A stretch of DNA of 64,000 nucleotides. It comes from Stieleria neptunia (lineage in GTDB: Bacteria > Planctomycetota > Planctomycetia > Pirellulales > Pirellulaceae). How positions within the stretch are numbered: position 1 is the stretch's first letter; each line of letters opens with the position of its first letter. The stretch lies in contig NZ_CP037423.1 in NCBI RefSeq assembly GCF_007754155.1, forward strand, positions 868,001-932,000, written 5' to 3'. The notes under the pieces are model-generated. The model searched no databases. It was not told the origin of the DNA and saw only the letters and a list, made by a program, of their open reading frames with translations. This document shows positions 26,693 to 36,296 of this stretch, piece after piece. A program made the translations under genes and the position numbers.

Positions 26693-26824
26693 TTTAGCGG
26701 CAGGCCGCGAGCCCGATGCCACTTACTTTGATCCGAGCGGGGTGTTTTTGTTAGCGGTAGGGCGCGAGCCCTCCGGTATGTTGACAAAGCGAAAGAACCG
26801 GAGGGCTTGCGCCCTACCGCTAAA
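26693..26824. repeat. Family C palindromes
   Basis: A half copy at 26693-26731 (GCGGCAGGCCGCGAGCCCGA) resembles the one at 25401-25440. A full hairpin at 26751-26824 has arms TAGCGGTAGGGCGCGAGCCC and the complement around a ~22-nt loop. It lies between divergent genes, just upstream of the DUF4886-like start. No gene is seen in the remaining ~270 nt up to 27094. Confidence 0.85.
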
Positions 26825-27093
26825 ACCTCGGGGAACTCAGGGGGAGAATACTTCAAAGCGTTACCCGATGGGGTTCAAGGTGGGCGAAGGTTTGGAGGTG
26901 GGAGCGATTGCCGCGGCAAACGAAACGCGGGGGCTGGGCGAGGGGCGACCATCATACCGTGCCGAGCGCGTCCCGCCAAATTTTTCCCACAAACAGCTGT
27001 CGGCTGGTCAGACTAGGACCGACGACGCGTTCGGCTTACGATGTTGGACGCTTTGCTAAACCCACTCGACGCGAAAACAACAGGGACTTCGTG

Positions 27094-27819
27094 ATGAAAA
27101 CACAGACGATTGCCGCTTGCACGCTCCTTCTTTCAGCATGCTCGGTCGCACCGGCGCTCCACGCCGGCGACCGGGGGACCCTGATTTTTGCGGATGACTT
27201 TCAACGCAACGAGTCTCAGGAATTGAAAGACGAAGTCGGCAACGGCTGGGGGACCAACAGCGAGCGACGCGCCGGCGGCAACAAGCAAGTCGATCTCCGC
27301 AACGGGGCGATGTACATCTATCTGCACAAGGATGCCGACCACGGTGTCTCCGTCACCCATCCGGCCGAGTTTCGAAACGGATCGGTCGAAGTGAAGTTCA
27401 TGCTGGAGCACGAAAAAGACACGCTCGGACTGAACTTTGCCGACTTGCAGTGCAAAGAGGTCTGGGCGGGGCATCTGTTCAAAGTCGTCGTCGGTGTCAA
27501 ACAAACGGAACTGGCCGACCTGAAAACCGGCGTGATGGACCTGAAAACGCGCGAGGCTCGCAAGGCCAACACGCTCACGCCCGCTCGCCAAGCCGAGTTG
27601 AAGACGAAATCGAAGAAGTTTCCCCACAAGCTCGAAACAGGAACCTGGTACACCGCCGTGGCGACTGTCAACGGCGACACCTTGAGCGTGTCGATCGATG
27701 GCAAGCAAGTCGGTTCGTTCTCCTCGCCAGGCATCGCCCACCCCACCAAGCGATTACTCCGGCTGGCCGTGCATCGAAACGTGGTCGTCGACGATCTGAA
27801 AATCTACGCGCGCGATTGA
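27094..27819 (+). CDS. Secreted lectin-like protein, function unknown
   Basis: A 241-residue exported protein with a signal peptide (MKTQTIAACTLLLSACSVAP; the cysteine is not in a good lipobox). The body has the layout of a concanavalin A-like/DUF1080-type beta sandwich: LIFADDFQRNES at the start, VSVTHPAEFRNGSVEVKFML, LETGTWYTAVATVNGDTLSV, IDGKQVGSFSSPGIAHPTK and the closing VDDLKIYARD. I recognise the fold but no enzyme motif. The ATG at 27094 begins a proper signal peptide, whereas the in-frame extension to 26908 has no such character. The MscS gene follows after 82 nt. Confidence 0.78.
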   Translation: MKTQTIAACTLLLSACSVAPALHAGDRGTLIFADDFQRNESQELKDEVGNGWGTNSERRAGGNKQVDLRNGAMYIYLHKDADHGVSVTHPAEFRNGSVEVKFMLEHEKDTLGLNFADLQCKEVWAGHLFKVVVGVKQTELADLKTGVMDLKTREARKANTLTPARQAELKTKSKKFPHKLETGTWYTAVATVNGDTLSVSIDGKQVGSFSSPGIAHPTKRLLRLAVHRNVVVDDLKIYARD

Positions 27820-27901
27820 CGTGAAACATGAATCTTGACTCGCGATCGGCTCGGCCCGTATCTACAGACTTGGCAAACTTCGCAATCCCCTTGGATTCAC
27901 A

Positions 27902-30754
27902 ATGTCCGGTCTGTGTCTCGCCCGTTGTCCGCTTTTCTGTTCCGCGTGCCTGATCGCGCTGACAATCGGGGCGGCATGCGCAACCGCCCAAAACGACTTT
28001 CGGTGGCCACCGTCGACGCGGCCGCTGCTGCAGGTCCCGGTCAATGCTGGCAAAACAAGTTCGGGCGGCATTCCGCTCCAGAACATCGCCGTCGGCGATC
28101 AGCCCGGCGAAGCGATTTCCCCCGAAGTCGCCGCCCAGATCGCACAGTGGAATCGTGACCTGGTCGAGCGTTCCGCACCGGTCCTGGCCACGATCGCCAG
28201 CCAGAATGCCGACCTTGCCGAACAGCTCTCGCAACTCGGTTTGTCCGTTCGCGATCTGCAACAGCGACTCGAAGCGGCCGATCGAAAGCTGCTCGACATC
28301 CAATCCGATTATCGATCCGTCAGCGGGAAACTGGCCGAGTACGGATTGACGCCCACCATCGGGCTGCTGCTGCGACATCGCAAGGAGCAATTGGATTCCT
28401 GGCAGACGCAAGACAACGAAAACCATTTCGCGCGGGCGGAACTGCAGCGGACTCAACAGGAAGCCTTGGAGTTGGAATTGATCCCCGGCGGCGAAGGGCA
28501 ACTGCAACAGCAAGCCGATCAGATGCTGGCCGAATCCGGTGAGGCGAGTGGCCAGCCAGCGACGCCGCTGTTGCGACAGCAAGTGTTCGACCTGCTGAAT
28601 CAACGATCCCGATTGGTCGCCCAGCTGAAGCAGTCCTATCGCCAGTACCATCATGACCTGGATCGACTCGATTCGACCGCATCGGCCACCAGCGCCACGA
28701 CCGCCGAGTTTCGCAAGTTGATCAATCGCCACGCGACGTGGATTCGCAGCGGTGATCCGGTCGGAATTCGAGACTTCGCCGATGCCAAGGCTGGGATCGC
28801 GGCACTGTTCGAATTTCGCCATACCCGTCAACTGGGGCGTGACCTGAAACGCAAACTCTCCGATGACCAGATGTCGGGAATCTTGTTGTTGGCATTCATC
28901 GCACTGTTGTTCGTTCTCCGCTGGCGGCTGAAAAGCTGGTTGGTGGCGATCGGCAGTCGGGCGAAAATGCGAACAGCCGGCAAGACCCGCGTGGTCGCCG
29001 CCGGTGCATTGACCCTGGGAGTCGCCGTCGTGGTGCCGCTGCAAGGCTACGCGATTGCGTGGTGGCTGAATCAGGGCATCGTTTCTGAATTGATCTTGCA
29101 AGTCGCCAGCGGGTTCTTCGCCGCCAGTCTGATTGCGTTGTTGGTCGAATTGCCGCGGCAGTTGTTGCGGCCGTTCGGAATGGTCGACAAACATTTATCA
29201 CAGACATTCACGACCCGCGCCGAAGCGTTCAAGGATTGGTCGATCGCCGGATTGATGTTGGTGCCCGGGACGTTTGCGATCACCATGCTCGGACAAATCG
29301 ACCATGGCATCTGGCGAGACTCATTGGGACGGTTTGGCTTTTTGACCATGATGCTGGTGGTGGCCGGATTGGCTCATTTCGCATTGCGGCCTGGCAAAGG
29401 TTTTCTTTGTCCGGCGATCGAAGCGTTTGGTGGCCGATTGGCGACCGGTTTTGGACACCTTTGGTACGCGATCGCCTTGAGCTTTCCTGTCCTGATGGGC
29501 ATCCTGTCCACGCTCGGTTACGGCTACACCGCCAGTGAATTGATCAAACGTGCAACCTGGTCGGCGATCTTCATCATGACGGCGGGCGTGGTCTGGAAAA
29601 TCGGCCAGCTCGGGTTCCAGCAGATTTGGCGCAACTTGACGCAGCCCAAAGTCGAACCCCGATATGACGACTACGGATTGATCGAGGAACCGGAAATCGA
29701 CGAGGAAGTGAATGAAACCCACGTGGTGTTGAAGCATCAAATCGGGTTCCTGGGACAGTGCGTTGCCGGCGTCGCGTTGATCTCTTGCTTCGTCGCCCTG
29801 TGGGTGGACGTGATTCCCAACATGAGTCTGGCAAATCCGGTTCTGTGGACGGTCCAAGACACCGTGACCAGCTACGCCGGTGACGGCCAGGGACAAACGG
29901 TCGCCCATTCCGTGTTGCAATCCACTCCGGTCACGCTGCTCAGTGTGATGTGGGCCGCGGCGATCCTGTTCGTCGCGATTCATGTTTCGCGTCTGTTGCC
30001 GAATTTGTTCGACGCCCTGGTGCTGCAGCGTGTCGATTATGACGAAGGCATGGAGCATTTGATCTTGGTGCTGGGGCGATGCGTGCTATTCGCGATCGGT
30101 TGCTTCGTCGCCTGTCGTCTGATCGGAGTCCGCTGGGTGACGATTCAATGGTTGATGGTCGGCATCACGATCGGAGTCGGTTTCGGGCTGCAAGACATCG
30201 TGCGAAACGTGTTGGGCGGTCTGGTTGTGCTGTTCGCGCGACCGGTCAACGTCGGCGACCGCGTGACGGTCGGACGATTGACCGGACGGATTGCCAGCCA
30301 AACGTTGCGGACGACGATCCTTGCCGATGACGACGGACGTGAACTCCAGATCCCGAACCGAAAGTTTCTCAGCGACGAAGTCACCAATTGGCGCGGCGCG
30401 GGGAAGCTGACCACCGTCGCGATCGAAGTCAACGTGCGGCGCGAAGAACGGCCGATCGACATCGGACGCATGCTCGGTGAATGGGCCTCGGCGGAACGGT
30501 TTGTGTTGCAGTCGCCGGGTCCCCAAGTCACGTTGGTCTGCATCGCCAAGAAAACGCAGCGTTATGAGTTGCACGTTTGGACCGAAGACCGACACGACGC
30601 CCGGCAACTTCAGCTCGCGCTGTTGGAAACCGTCCGCAGCAACCTCCGCGAACGCAACCTGCTGGCCAAGACCCAGCCGACGCAGCCCGCGATCCGCCAC
30701 GCCGATCCGGACGCATTGGGCGACACCCCACGTCCCAAACGACGCTCCGCCTAG
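27902..30754 (+). CDS. Large MscS-family mechanosensitive channel (MscK-like)
   Basis: A 950-residue inner-membrane channel. A signal peptide (CSACLIALTIGAACATAQ) leads to a long periplasmic alpha-helical region rich in Gln/Leu (about 60-310), then multiple membrane helices (first near 325-345, further ones to ~720). The MscS pore and beta-domain signature is GVGFGLQDIVRNVLGGLVVL followed by FARPVNVGDRVTVGRLTG (about 757-795). DDDGRELQIPNRKFLSDEVTNW and the alpha/beta C-terminal domain end near residue 925. The length fits the MscK/KefA branch rather than short MscS. The expected job is to release osmolytes upon hypo-osmotic shock. I see no obvious partner gene. Confidence 0.93.
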   Translation: MSGLCLARCPLFCSACLIALTIGAACATAQNDFRWPPSTRPLLQVPVNAGKTSSGGIPLQNIAVGDQPGEAISPEVAAQIAQWNRDLVERSAPVLATIASQNADLAEQLSQLGLSVRDLQQRLEAADRKLLDIQSDYRSVSGKLAEYGLTPTIGLLLRHRKEQLDSWQTQDNENHFARAELQRTQQEALELELIPGGEGQLQQQADQMLAESGEASGQPATPLLRQQVFDLLNQRSRLVAQLKQSYRQYHHDLDRLDSTASATSATTAEFRKLINRHATWIRSGDPVGIRDFADAKAGIAALFEFRHTRQLGRDLKRKLSDDQMSGILLLAFIALLFVLRWRLKSWLVAIGSRAKMRTAGKTRVVAAGALTLGVAVVVPLQGYAIAWWLNQGIVSELILQVASGFFAASLIALLVELPRQLLRPFGMVDKHLSQTFTTRAEAFKDWSIAGLMLVPGTFAITMLGQIDHGIWRDSLGRFGFLTMMLVVAGLAHFALRPGKGFLCPAIEAFGGRLATGFGHLWYAIALSFPVLMGILSTLGYGYTASELIKRATWSAIFIMTAGVVWKIGQLGFQQIWRNLTQPKVEPRYDDYGLIEEPEIDEEVNETHVVLKHQIGFLGQCVAGVALISCFVALWVDVIPNMSLANPVLWTVQDTVTSYAGDGQGQTVAHSVLQSTPVTLLSVMWAAAILFVAIHVSRLLPNLFDALVLQRVDYDEGMEHLILVLGRCVLFAIGCFVACRLIGVRWVTIQWLMVGITIGVGFGLQDIVRNVLGGLVVLFARPVNVGDRVTVGRLTGRIASQTLRTTILADDDGRELQIPNRKFLSDEVTNWRGAGKLTTVAIEVNVRREERPIDIGRMLGEWASAERFVLQSPGPQVTLVCIAKKTQRYELHVWTEDRHDARQLQLALLETVRSNLRERNLLAKTQPTQPAIRHADPDALGDTPRPKRRSA

Positions 30755-30942
30755 GTAGCGCCGTTCGTCGCAGGCATAGGTATCGTCACGATTGAAGAAT
30801 CTCTCCCCGGCCGCTGAGACGGCCGACCAGTCCGATGACCAACAGTGGAGCTGAGCGACGGTTTGTAATGCCCTTCGTACGTGATGGTGAAACGGTGACG
30901 AACCGTCCCCGTCAAATTCCTCGCATTCGAAAAGGCAATGCA

Positions 30943-31500
30943 ATGTCCAGCACGTTCAATCCCAGACAGATTCTTCATCCACACAACTCACATCGGGCGG
31001 GAGCAAAGTCGACGCTTACGATCACGCGCTGCAAAGCCCTTTGCGGTGTGTTCGTCGTCGCGCTGCTATCGGGACTGAGCGGCTGTATGTACAGCCCCCT
31101 GACCGAGCACCATGTCGATTCAATCATCGAGCCGATTCATTTCAACGGGGCCGTGCTTACCGCCGACGCGAACGTCGACATTGAATACTGGAGCACACTC
31201 ACGCACGAATGGACGACACTCAAAGCCAATATCAAACCCTCGCCATCCAGTTTCGTCGCTCACGGAATCAAGTGGCACACGTGGAGCTACAAGCTGAACC
31301 ACACGATTTGGCCCTTTTTTTGGGAAGACCTGGGCAATGGCCAGATGGTCGCGCGTTTCCGCGCCATTGATCATGCGTCCGGAGACCCACTGTACCTGTT
31401 TGACAGTTGGGAACTCGCACCCGACGTGCCGCTGGCGGATTTCTGGCAAGCACACGGTAGCGACCAGGAAGAGATCCGAGTGTTCACCGAATCGATCTGA
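30943..31500 (+). CDS. Putative lipoprotein, function unknown
   Basis: A 185-residue protein with an N-terminal hydrophobic segment ending in a lipobox, VVALLSGLSGC, so it is probably a lipoprotein anchored at about Cys48. The rest contains NVDIEYWSTLTHEWTTLKAN, KWHTWSYKLNHTIWPFFWED and DHASGDPLYLFDSWELAP, rich in Trp and without a motif I recognise. The start at 30943 follows AAAGGCAATGCA, a weak ribosome-binding site; the leader before the hydrophobic core is unusually long (about 30 residues). The repeats after it and the opposite strand of the next genes suggest a single-gene unit. Confidence 0.75.
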   Translation: MSSTFNPRQILHPHNSHRAGAKSTLTITRCKALCGVFVVALLSGLSGCMYSPLTEHHVDSIIEPIHFNGAVLTADANVDIEYWSTLTHEWTTLKANIKPSPSSFVAHGIKWHTWSYKLNHTIWPFFWEDLGNGQMVARFRAIDHASGDPLYLFDSWELAPDVPLADFWQAHGSDQEEIRVFTESI

Positions 31501-31620
31501 CTGTAAAACGTTTTTGCCGTATTCATCGGTGGGGAAGCCCGCATGCTTTGCCGTTCGACAAACGGCCATTCGTTTCAGCCCCGTACGGTTCCGTCTCGAT
31601 TGAACCTCAGGCTCGCTCCG

Positions 31621-31802
31621 ACCGCAGGGCTTTCACGCTACCGCTAAAATCGTAGCGGAACGGCGCGAGCGGGCTGTCGGTTTTGTGAGCCGCGACGCGT
31701 AAGCGGCCGGGCACTGCGACGTTGCCCGAGGCCTTACGGCCAGCGGCTCATCATTGACTCAGCAGATTCCGACTAAATCGACAGCCCGCGAGCCGTCCGG
31801 TC
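31621..31802. repeat. Nested palindromic element, copy 2, with inverted core
   Basis: A family C half (31621-31646, CAGGGCTTTCACGCTACCGC) precedes the element. The left arm (31654-31679) and right arm (31779-31801) match those of 25455-25603 in the same order. The 99-nt core (31680-31778) matches the first copy's core as its reverse complement, with only about seven differences. The gap 31501-31832 holds no gene. Confidence 0.9.
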
Positions 31803-31832
31803 TCGCCCTAAGTTCTAAGAGTTGACGGAAAC

Positions 31833-32669
31833 CTAGTTCCGCATCATCTGGTAACACAGTGCCGCCAAGAGGGCTCGCACGTTGGAGCGATAATGACTGG
31901 TCGCGACCATCACTCCACAGAACAAGAACTTGCCCGGCATCACGATCTGGCCGATGACGTCGTCGTCCACGACCATGTCGTATCGTTTCGGGAAGGCGCA
32001 CGGCGGGTTCGGCTTCAGCCACAAATCCGCTGCGTCGGGGAACGTGATCAGGTGTGGATCGCTATGAGACGACGAGCGAGCGTATTGCATCAACAAGCCG
32101 TCGTCGCGGTCTGTGTTGGCGTCGCGACGATAAACGCGAAGCTCCACTCCATAGCGGTCTGCTGAGAAGAATGAATCGGATTCCGACACTCGGTCCCAAG
32201 CGACTTCATAATGGTCGTCACCGGCATCGAGCCTGATGGTTGCGGGGATGTACGTCGCCGTCATCATCCCCGTCAACACGACACGTTCGTCGACACCACG
32301 AACGTCAAACCTCCGCGAATTGTGCGCCCCGGTCGCCATCGAGACTTCGCCTGGTGAATGCCGATCTGCCAATTCTGCCTGATAGTGATCGACGATCGGC
32401 TTCTTCGGTCGCGCGAACGCACCGGGAACCAGGAACAGTGGCGTGAACAGCACCCAGATCACCGGCACCGCATGAATCAACACGCCCAACTCATCGTCCA
32501 GTTGACCGACAAACTCGGTGACGCCGCTGAAACCCCAGATCAACAACGTCGCGACATAGAGCAGAAACGGCGACAAAACCAAGGCAATCTTGATTGGTCG
32601 GTTGAGGCCCCTGCCCTCGGCAGGTCTGCTTTGCAGTGTCTCGGCGTCCTTCGGTCTATCGCTGATCAT
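31833..32669 (-). CDS. Membrane protein of unknown function coupled to a Ser/Thr kinase
   Basis: A 278-residue protein with two transmembrane helices near the N-terminus (IALVLSPFLLYVATLLIWGF and GVLIHAVPVIWVLFTPLFLV) and a soluble C-terminal domain from about residue 90 to the end (DERVVLTGMMTATYIPATIR, DDHYEVAWDRVSES). I do not recognise the domain. Its start overlaps the stop of the upstream kinase gene by 4 nt (ATGA), which indicates translational coupling. The two products may work together, for example as kinase and membrane partner, but that is inference. Confidence 0.75.
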   Translation of the reverse strand: MISDRPKDAETLQSRPAEGRGLNRPIKIALVLSPFLLYVATLLIWGFSGVTEFVGQLDDELGVLIHAVPVIWVLFTPLFLVPGAFARPKKPIVDHYQAELADRHSPGEVSMATGAHNSRRFDVRGVDERVVLTGMMTATYIPATIRLDAGDDHYEVAWDRVSESDSFFSADRYGVELRVYRRDANTDRDDGLLMQYARSSSHSDPHLITFPDAADLWLKPNPPCAFPKRYDMVVDDDVIGQIVMPGKFLFCGVMVATSHYRSNVRALLAALCYQMMRN

Positions 32670-34177
32670 TGATACTCGTTGTATTGCACGCCTTGGGATG
32701 GTGCGGGAGGCCGCGGAGGCACGGGGCCGTGTGGCTGGCGCGGATGTGCCGGCGGCTGCAAGTGGGGCGGCTGCAAGTGGGGCGGTCGGTGTGTCTGCGG
32801 TAACGCCTCGCCAGTCGGAGGTTGGCCATGCGTCGGTGACTGCACGGGCGTGAAAGGCGAATGCTTGATCGACGAGGGTTCATTCGTTCGGGTCTCAAAC
32901 AGTGATCCTGTGAAGCTTTCGGCGGGAACGATTTCGATCCCCGAGAACCAGATCACGAAACCCAAAGCACCCAATGCCATGGCAGACTTGAGCCATCGAA
33001 AACTGAAATGATAGCTCGGTTTTTGACCGGTACGACGCGACTTGCGATCAAGGAATCCGAGAACGACCAATGTGAACCGCAGCAGTGTGATCACCGCCGC
33101 GGTGATGCCTTCCACCATCTGTTCCGCCCACCTCGAAACGCGTTTGGGTGCCTGGCGACCGGTTCGATTTGCGTGATCGCCCGTCCTGGTCAACAGTCCC
33201 TCAAGATTGTCGCGTTGAGCATACGGCGCAAGCGCACCGCATACAGACCGAAATGAATCAGGCCGAAGCTCGGGCGACTTGTCGAGCATCTGGTTAATCA
33301 GGGCGATCAGTGGTCGAGGCACATCGCGACGAAACTGTTTGATCGGCGGCGGATCCGACTCCAGATGAGCCAAGATCTTTGACGCCAGCGATGAGTTCTC
33401 AGAGCTCGAGAAAGGCGCTTGGCCGGTCAAGAGGAAATAGAACGTGCACCCAAGGCTGTAGAGGTCGGCTCGAAAGTCAACATGACGAGAATCGACGGCC
33501 TGTTCGGGCGCTATGTAATCGAGCGTCCCCATGATCTGACCGGTTTCGGTGAGTGTTTCTCCGGTGATCGCACATCGTGCCAGCCCCAGGTCCAACACGC
33601 GCACGTTTCCAGTGCTGTCCAGCATGATGTTCGCCGGCTTGATGTCGCGATGGATGGTGTGGTTGTCGACAATGAATTGCAGCGCAACGGCAGTCTGGCG
33701 GATGATCTCACTGGCCTCCGCCACCGTGAGAGGGCCAAGCCGTCGCACGAGGGTTCTCAAGTCGACTCCGTCAACGAAATCGGTGACCAGAAACGTCTTT
33801 TCCCCGACAATGCCACCGTCGGTACATCTCACCAGATTGGGATGGCGGAGCCGCGCTGCGATTTGCGCCTCTCGTTGAAACCGATCCAGCGACTGTCGAT
33901 CATTCGTGTCGACGTGCTGCAGAACCTTGATCGCGACCGGCAGCTTCAGCCATCGATGCATGGCGTGGTAGACATGCCCGTACGCACCTTGGCCAATCAA
34001 ACGTTGAATTTCGTACTCGCCAATCACCCGCCCTTTCCAACCGTCTGATTGCGACTCCGATTCCGATTGCTCTGAGGCGTGCCAGGGATCAACGCTGCTG
34101 GACGGTTGATGGATTGGATACTGAATGGTTGGATCATTCACTTCGTTGAACCCGGCCTCTCTCACGACTCTTGCCAC
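32666..34177 (-). CDS. Membrane-anchored Ser/Thr protein kinase
   Basis: A 503-residue Hanks-type kinase. The catalytic domain covers about residues 54-320. It has a glycine loop IGQGAYGHV (61-69), lysine VAIK (Lys84), Glu103 in the C-helix, catalytic HRDIKPAN (Asp178, Asn183), a DLG triplet (196-198) replacing DFG and an APEQ segment after it. The C-terminal third has two hydrophobic stretches (ITLLRFTLVVLGFL and MALGALGFVIWFSG) and a proline-rich tail (HLQPPHLQPPAHPRQPHGP), likely extracytoplasmic. It starts at GTG 34177 behind a GGAG site. It is followed by the overlapping membrane-protein gene. The ligand and targets are unknown. Confidence 0.93.
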   Translation of the reverse strand: MARVVREAGFNEVNDPTIQYPIHQPSSSVDPWHASEQSESESQSDGWKGRVIGEYEIQRLIGQGAYGHVYHAMHRWLKLPVAIKVLQHVDTNDRQSLDRFQREAQIAARLRHPNLVRCTDGGIVGEKTFLVTDFVDGVDLRTLVRRLGPLTVAEASEIIRQTAVALQFIVDNHTIHRDIKPANIMLDSTGNVRVLDLGLARCAITGETLTETGQIMGTLDYIAPEQAVDSRHVDFRADLYSLGCTFYFLLTGQAPFSSSENSSLASKILAHLESDPPPIKQFRRDVPRPLIALINQMLDKSPELRPDSFRSVCGALAPYAQRDNLEGLLTRTGDHANRTGRQAPKRVSRWAEQMVEGITAAVITLLRFTLVVLGFLDRKSRRTGQKPSYHFSFRWLKSAMALGALGFVIWFSGIEIVPAESFTGSLFETRTNEPSSIKHSPFTPVQSPTHGQPPTGEALPQTHRPPHLQPPHLQPPAHPRQPHGPVPPRPPAPSQGVQYNEYQ

Positions 34178-34598
34178 AACTCTCCGTCACCCCACGAATC
34201 ATCCGGGCCGACGTCAGACACGCTCCGGCGCACCCTTGCGCTGCAAACATGGGACAGTGAATCTCGCGCAGGACGGGCCGGATGCAATCACGAGGGTGGT
34301 CCGAACCGCTGCCGTTCCGGTTGCTCCGGATGTAACGTCCAGATCGCGTTCCGATCCAGGGCGTTCCCTACTAAGATGCAGCACCAATACCCACAATAGG
34401 GACAGGCAACGAAGCAACGCACGCAAAGTAAGTGGGATAGGCTTCCAGCCTGTCGATGCTGAAATGACGAGCCTGGAAGCCTCTCCCACTTCAAAAGATC
34501 CAATACCTCTATTCCGCTCGTTGCTTCGCTTTGTTGATTGAAGGGAAAGCCCTCAACAGTACCGTCGCCGCCGAGCTCTGTCGGGCGGTGTCTCGAGA
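34178..34598. other. Intergenic region with a family B palindrome
   Basis: Apart from the repeat at 34432-34489 I see no convincing gene. A short minus-strand frame at about 34288-34420 encodes ACPYCGYWCC, a zinc-ribbon-like cysteine cluster, but it has no good start and is not called. Confidence 0.5.
34432..34489. repeat. Family B palindrome
   Basis: A 58-nt hairpin with arms GTGGGATAGGCTTCCAGCCT and the complement. In reverse complement it differs at two positions from 22790-22847. It lies 110 nt downstream (minus-strand sense) of the sulfatase stop at 34599. Confidence 0.9.
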
Positions 34599-36092
34599 TC
34601 ACCTTTTGGGGCGTTTCGGTTTGTTCCGATACGTGGCGCCGTTGTCTGCGGGCATCGACTCGTGCCACCGGATCAGCTTTTCCGTCAACGTTGCCACGAC
34701 CTCCGTGTGCTGTGACGCAACGTTGCTCTTCTCCGAGCGATCGGTTTCCAGGTTGTACAGTTGCGGATCCGAGCCGTCATATTCGCACAGCAATTTCCAC
34801 TTGCCCGATCGAACGGCCAGATCCGGCAAGTCGTCTTCGCCATAAAACGTGTCGCGATCGGGCGGCCGGCGGAAGAAGATCGGCGCGGCCCGCGAACCGC
34901 CTTCGCCAAGCAGCGTGCCGACGAGTGCTTCGCCGTCGAAATTGACGCCCTCCGGTCGCGGCGTGCCGGTCAATTCCAACAGCGTCGGAACCAGATCGAT
35001 CGCGGCGAACACCGAGGTGCTGTCCACGTGGTTCTGCTTCTTCAGGATCTTTGGCCCCCAAGCGACTAACGGCGACCGCACGCCGCCTTCGTACAGATGC
35101 GTCTTGTAACCTCGAAATGGCCCGGCTTCCCCGGCACCCGGTTGTGGCCCGTTGTCGGAACAAATCAGGATCAGCGTGTTGTTTCGTAAAGACTCGTCGT
35201 TGCGAATGCGATCGAACAACGCTCCGAATTGCTTGTCCATGGATTCGAGTACGGACAGGTACAGACGCCGCATCGAACCGTCGCCCCAGGTTTCCACCGG
35301 TGGCCAATACGGCGAGTGGACGTCGTCGGGCCACAGATTGATGTAGAACGGTTTTTCTGCCGCCGCGGCTTGGTCGATGAACGAGACCGCTGCATCCACG
35401 AAGCCCGACGTGATCTCCGACCGAAGCATCCATCGATACCCTTCGCCCAGGCTTTCGGCACGATCCCAGATTCGCCCCGGCTGCTTGTCGCCGGGTTTCA
35501 ACGTCAACGGAAGCAGTTTCGGTCCCATGCCTTCAAAATTGGTCAGCGACGCATCAAAACCATAGTCGGTAATCGGCGGCGCATCGTTGACGTCTCGCTG
35601 GCCGCCCATGTGCCATTTTCCGAAATGGCCGGTCGCGTATCCCGCTTGGCTCAGTGATCGAGCCAGCATCGGAGCTTTGGGATCCAGCCACTGCGCCATG
35701 CCGCGCTCTTGGTTGCTTTTGCGGTTGTTCAGGTACGACGTGATCCGCCAACGCTGCGGATACTGCCCGGTCGAAATCGCCACTCGCGACGGAGAACAGA
35801 TCGGCGAGTTGACATAAAACTGCTCAAATCGAATCCCCTCGGCCGCGAGCCGGTCGATGTTCGGAGTCACCGCGTCATCGTTGCCAAAGCTCGAAAAATC
35901 TCCCCAGCCCATGTCGTCGATGAAGACCAGGACGATGTTCGGGGGTGTCTCCGCCGCGTTGCATGATCTGCCCCTGCCGATCGAACCGGCAACGACAACC
36001 AGCAGCAGCACGACGAATGTCGCTGGCCAATCCGACCGCGGACGCACAGCATTTGCACGCCACTGACGAAGGGGAATATCATTTCGCATCAT
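34599..36092 (-). CDS. Sulfatase (arylsulfatase-like)
   Basis: A 497-residue sulfatase of the alkaline-phosphatase superfamily. A signal segment (FVVLLLVVVAGSIGRG) precedes the N-terminal metal site NIVLVFIDDMGWGD (Asp59, Asp60). The formylglycine motif is CSPSR at 99-103, the Cys form that needs conversion by a formylglycine-generating enzyme or equivalent. Further landmarks are GYATGHFGKWHMGG, NTLILICSDNGPQPGAGEAG and the ending KWKLLCEYDGSDPQLYNLET. It probably acts on sulfated polysaccharide or a smaller sulfate ester in the periplasm. It is transcribed divergently from the aldolase gene with a ~200-nt shared promoter region (36093-36296). Confidence 0.94.
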   Translation of the reverse strand: MMRNDIPLRQWRANAVRPRSDWPATFVVLLLVVVAGSIGRGRSCNAAETPPNIVLVFIDDMGWGDFSSFGNDDAVTPNIDRLAAEGIRFEQFYVNSPICSPSRVAISTGQYPQRWRITSYLNNRKSNQERGMAQWLDPKAPMLARSLSQAGYATGHFGKWHMGGQRDVNDAPPITDYGFDASLTNFEGMGPKLLPLTLKPGDKQPGRIWDRAESLGEGYRWMLRSEITSGFVDAAVSFIDQAAAAEKPFYINLWPDDVHSPYWPPVETWGDGSMRRLYLSVLESMDKQFGALFDRIRNDESLRNNTLILICSDNGPQPGAGEAGPFRGYKTHLYEGGVRSPLVAWGPKILKKQNHVDSTSVFAAIDLVPTLLELTGTPRPEGVNFDGEALVGTLLGEGGSRAAPIFFRRPPDRDTFYGEDDLPDLAVRSGKWKLLCEYDGSDPQLYNLETDRSEKSNVASQHTEVVATLTEKLIRWHESMPADNGATYRNKPKRPKR

Positions 36093-36296
36093 GGTTGATC
36101 CTATTGGTGGGGAATCCGCTTGCTGGCTCTTGCATTCTACCTCGGTTGGCCGGGCGTCTGAATGAGATCACCCGTCGTGGCAATGAGAGATGTTGTCATC
36201 GATGCGAACGTCGCATCGGATCAGCAGCGCCGGGTCCGCGATTGCGGTATGATGCGAATCGGCACCAGGATCATTGATTTCGGCGAGCAAACCAGT

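Noticed and set aside
34288..34420. Minus-strand frame with a CPYCGYWCC cluster
   Set aside because: It has no reliable start or ribosome-binding site, is very short and overlaps no conserved pattern I can confirm.
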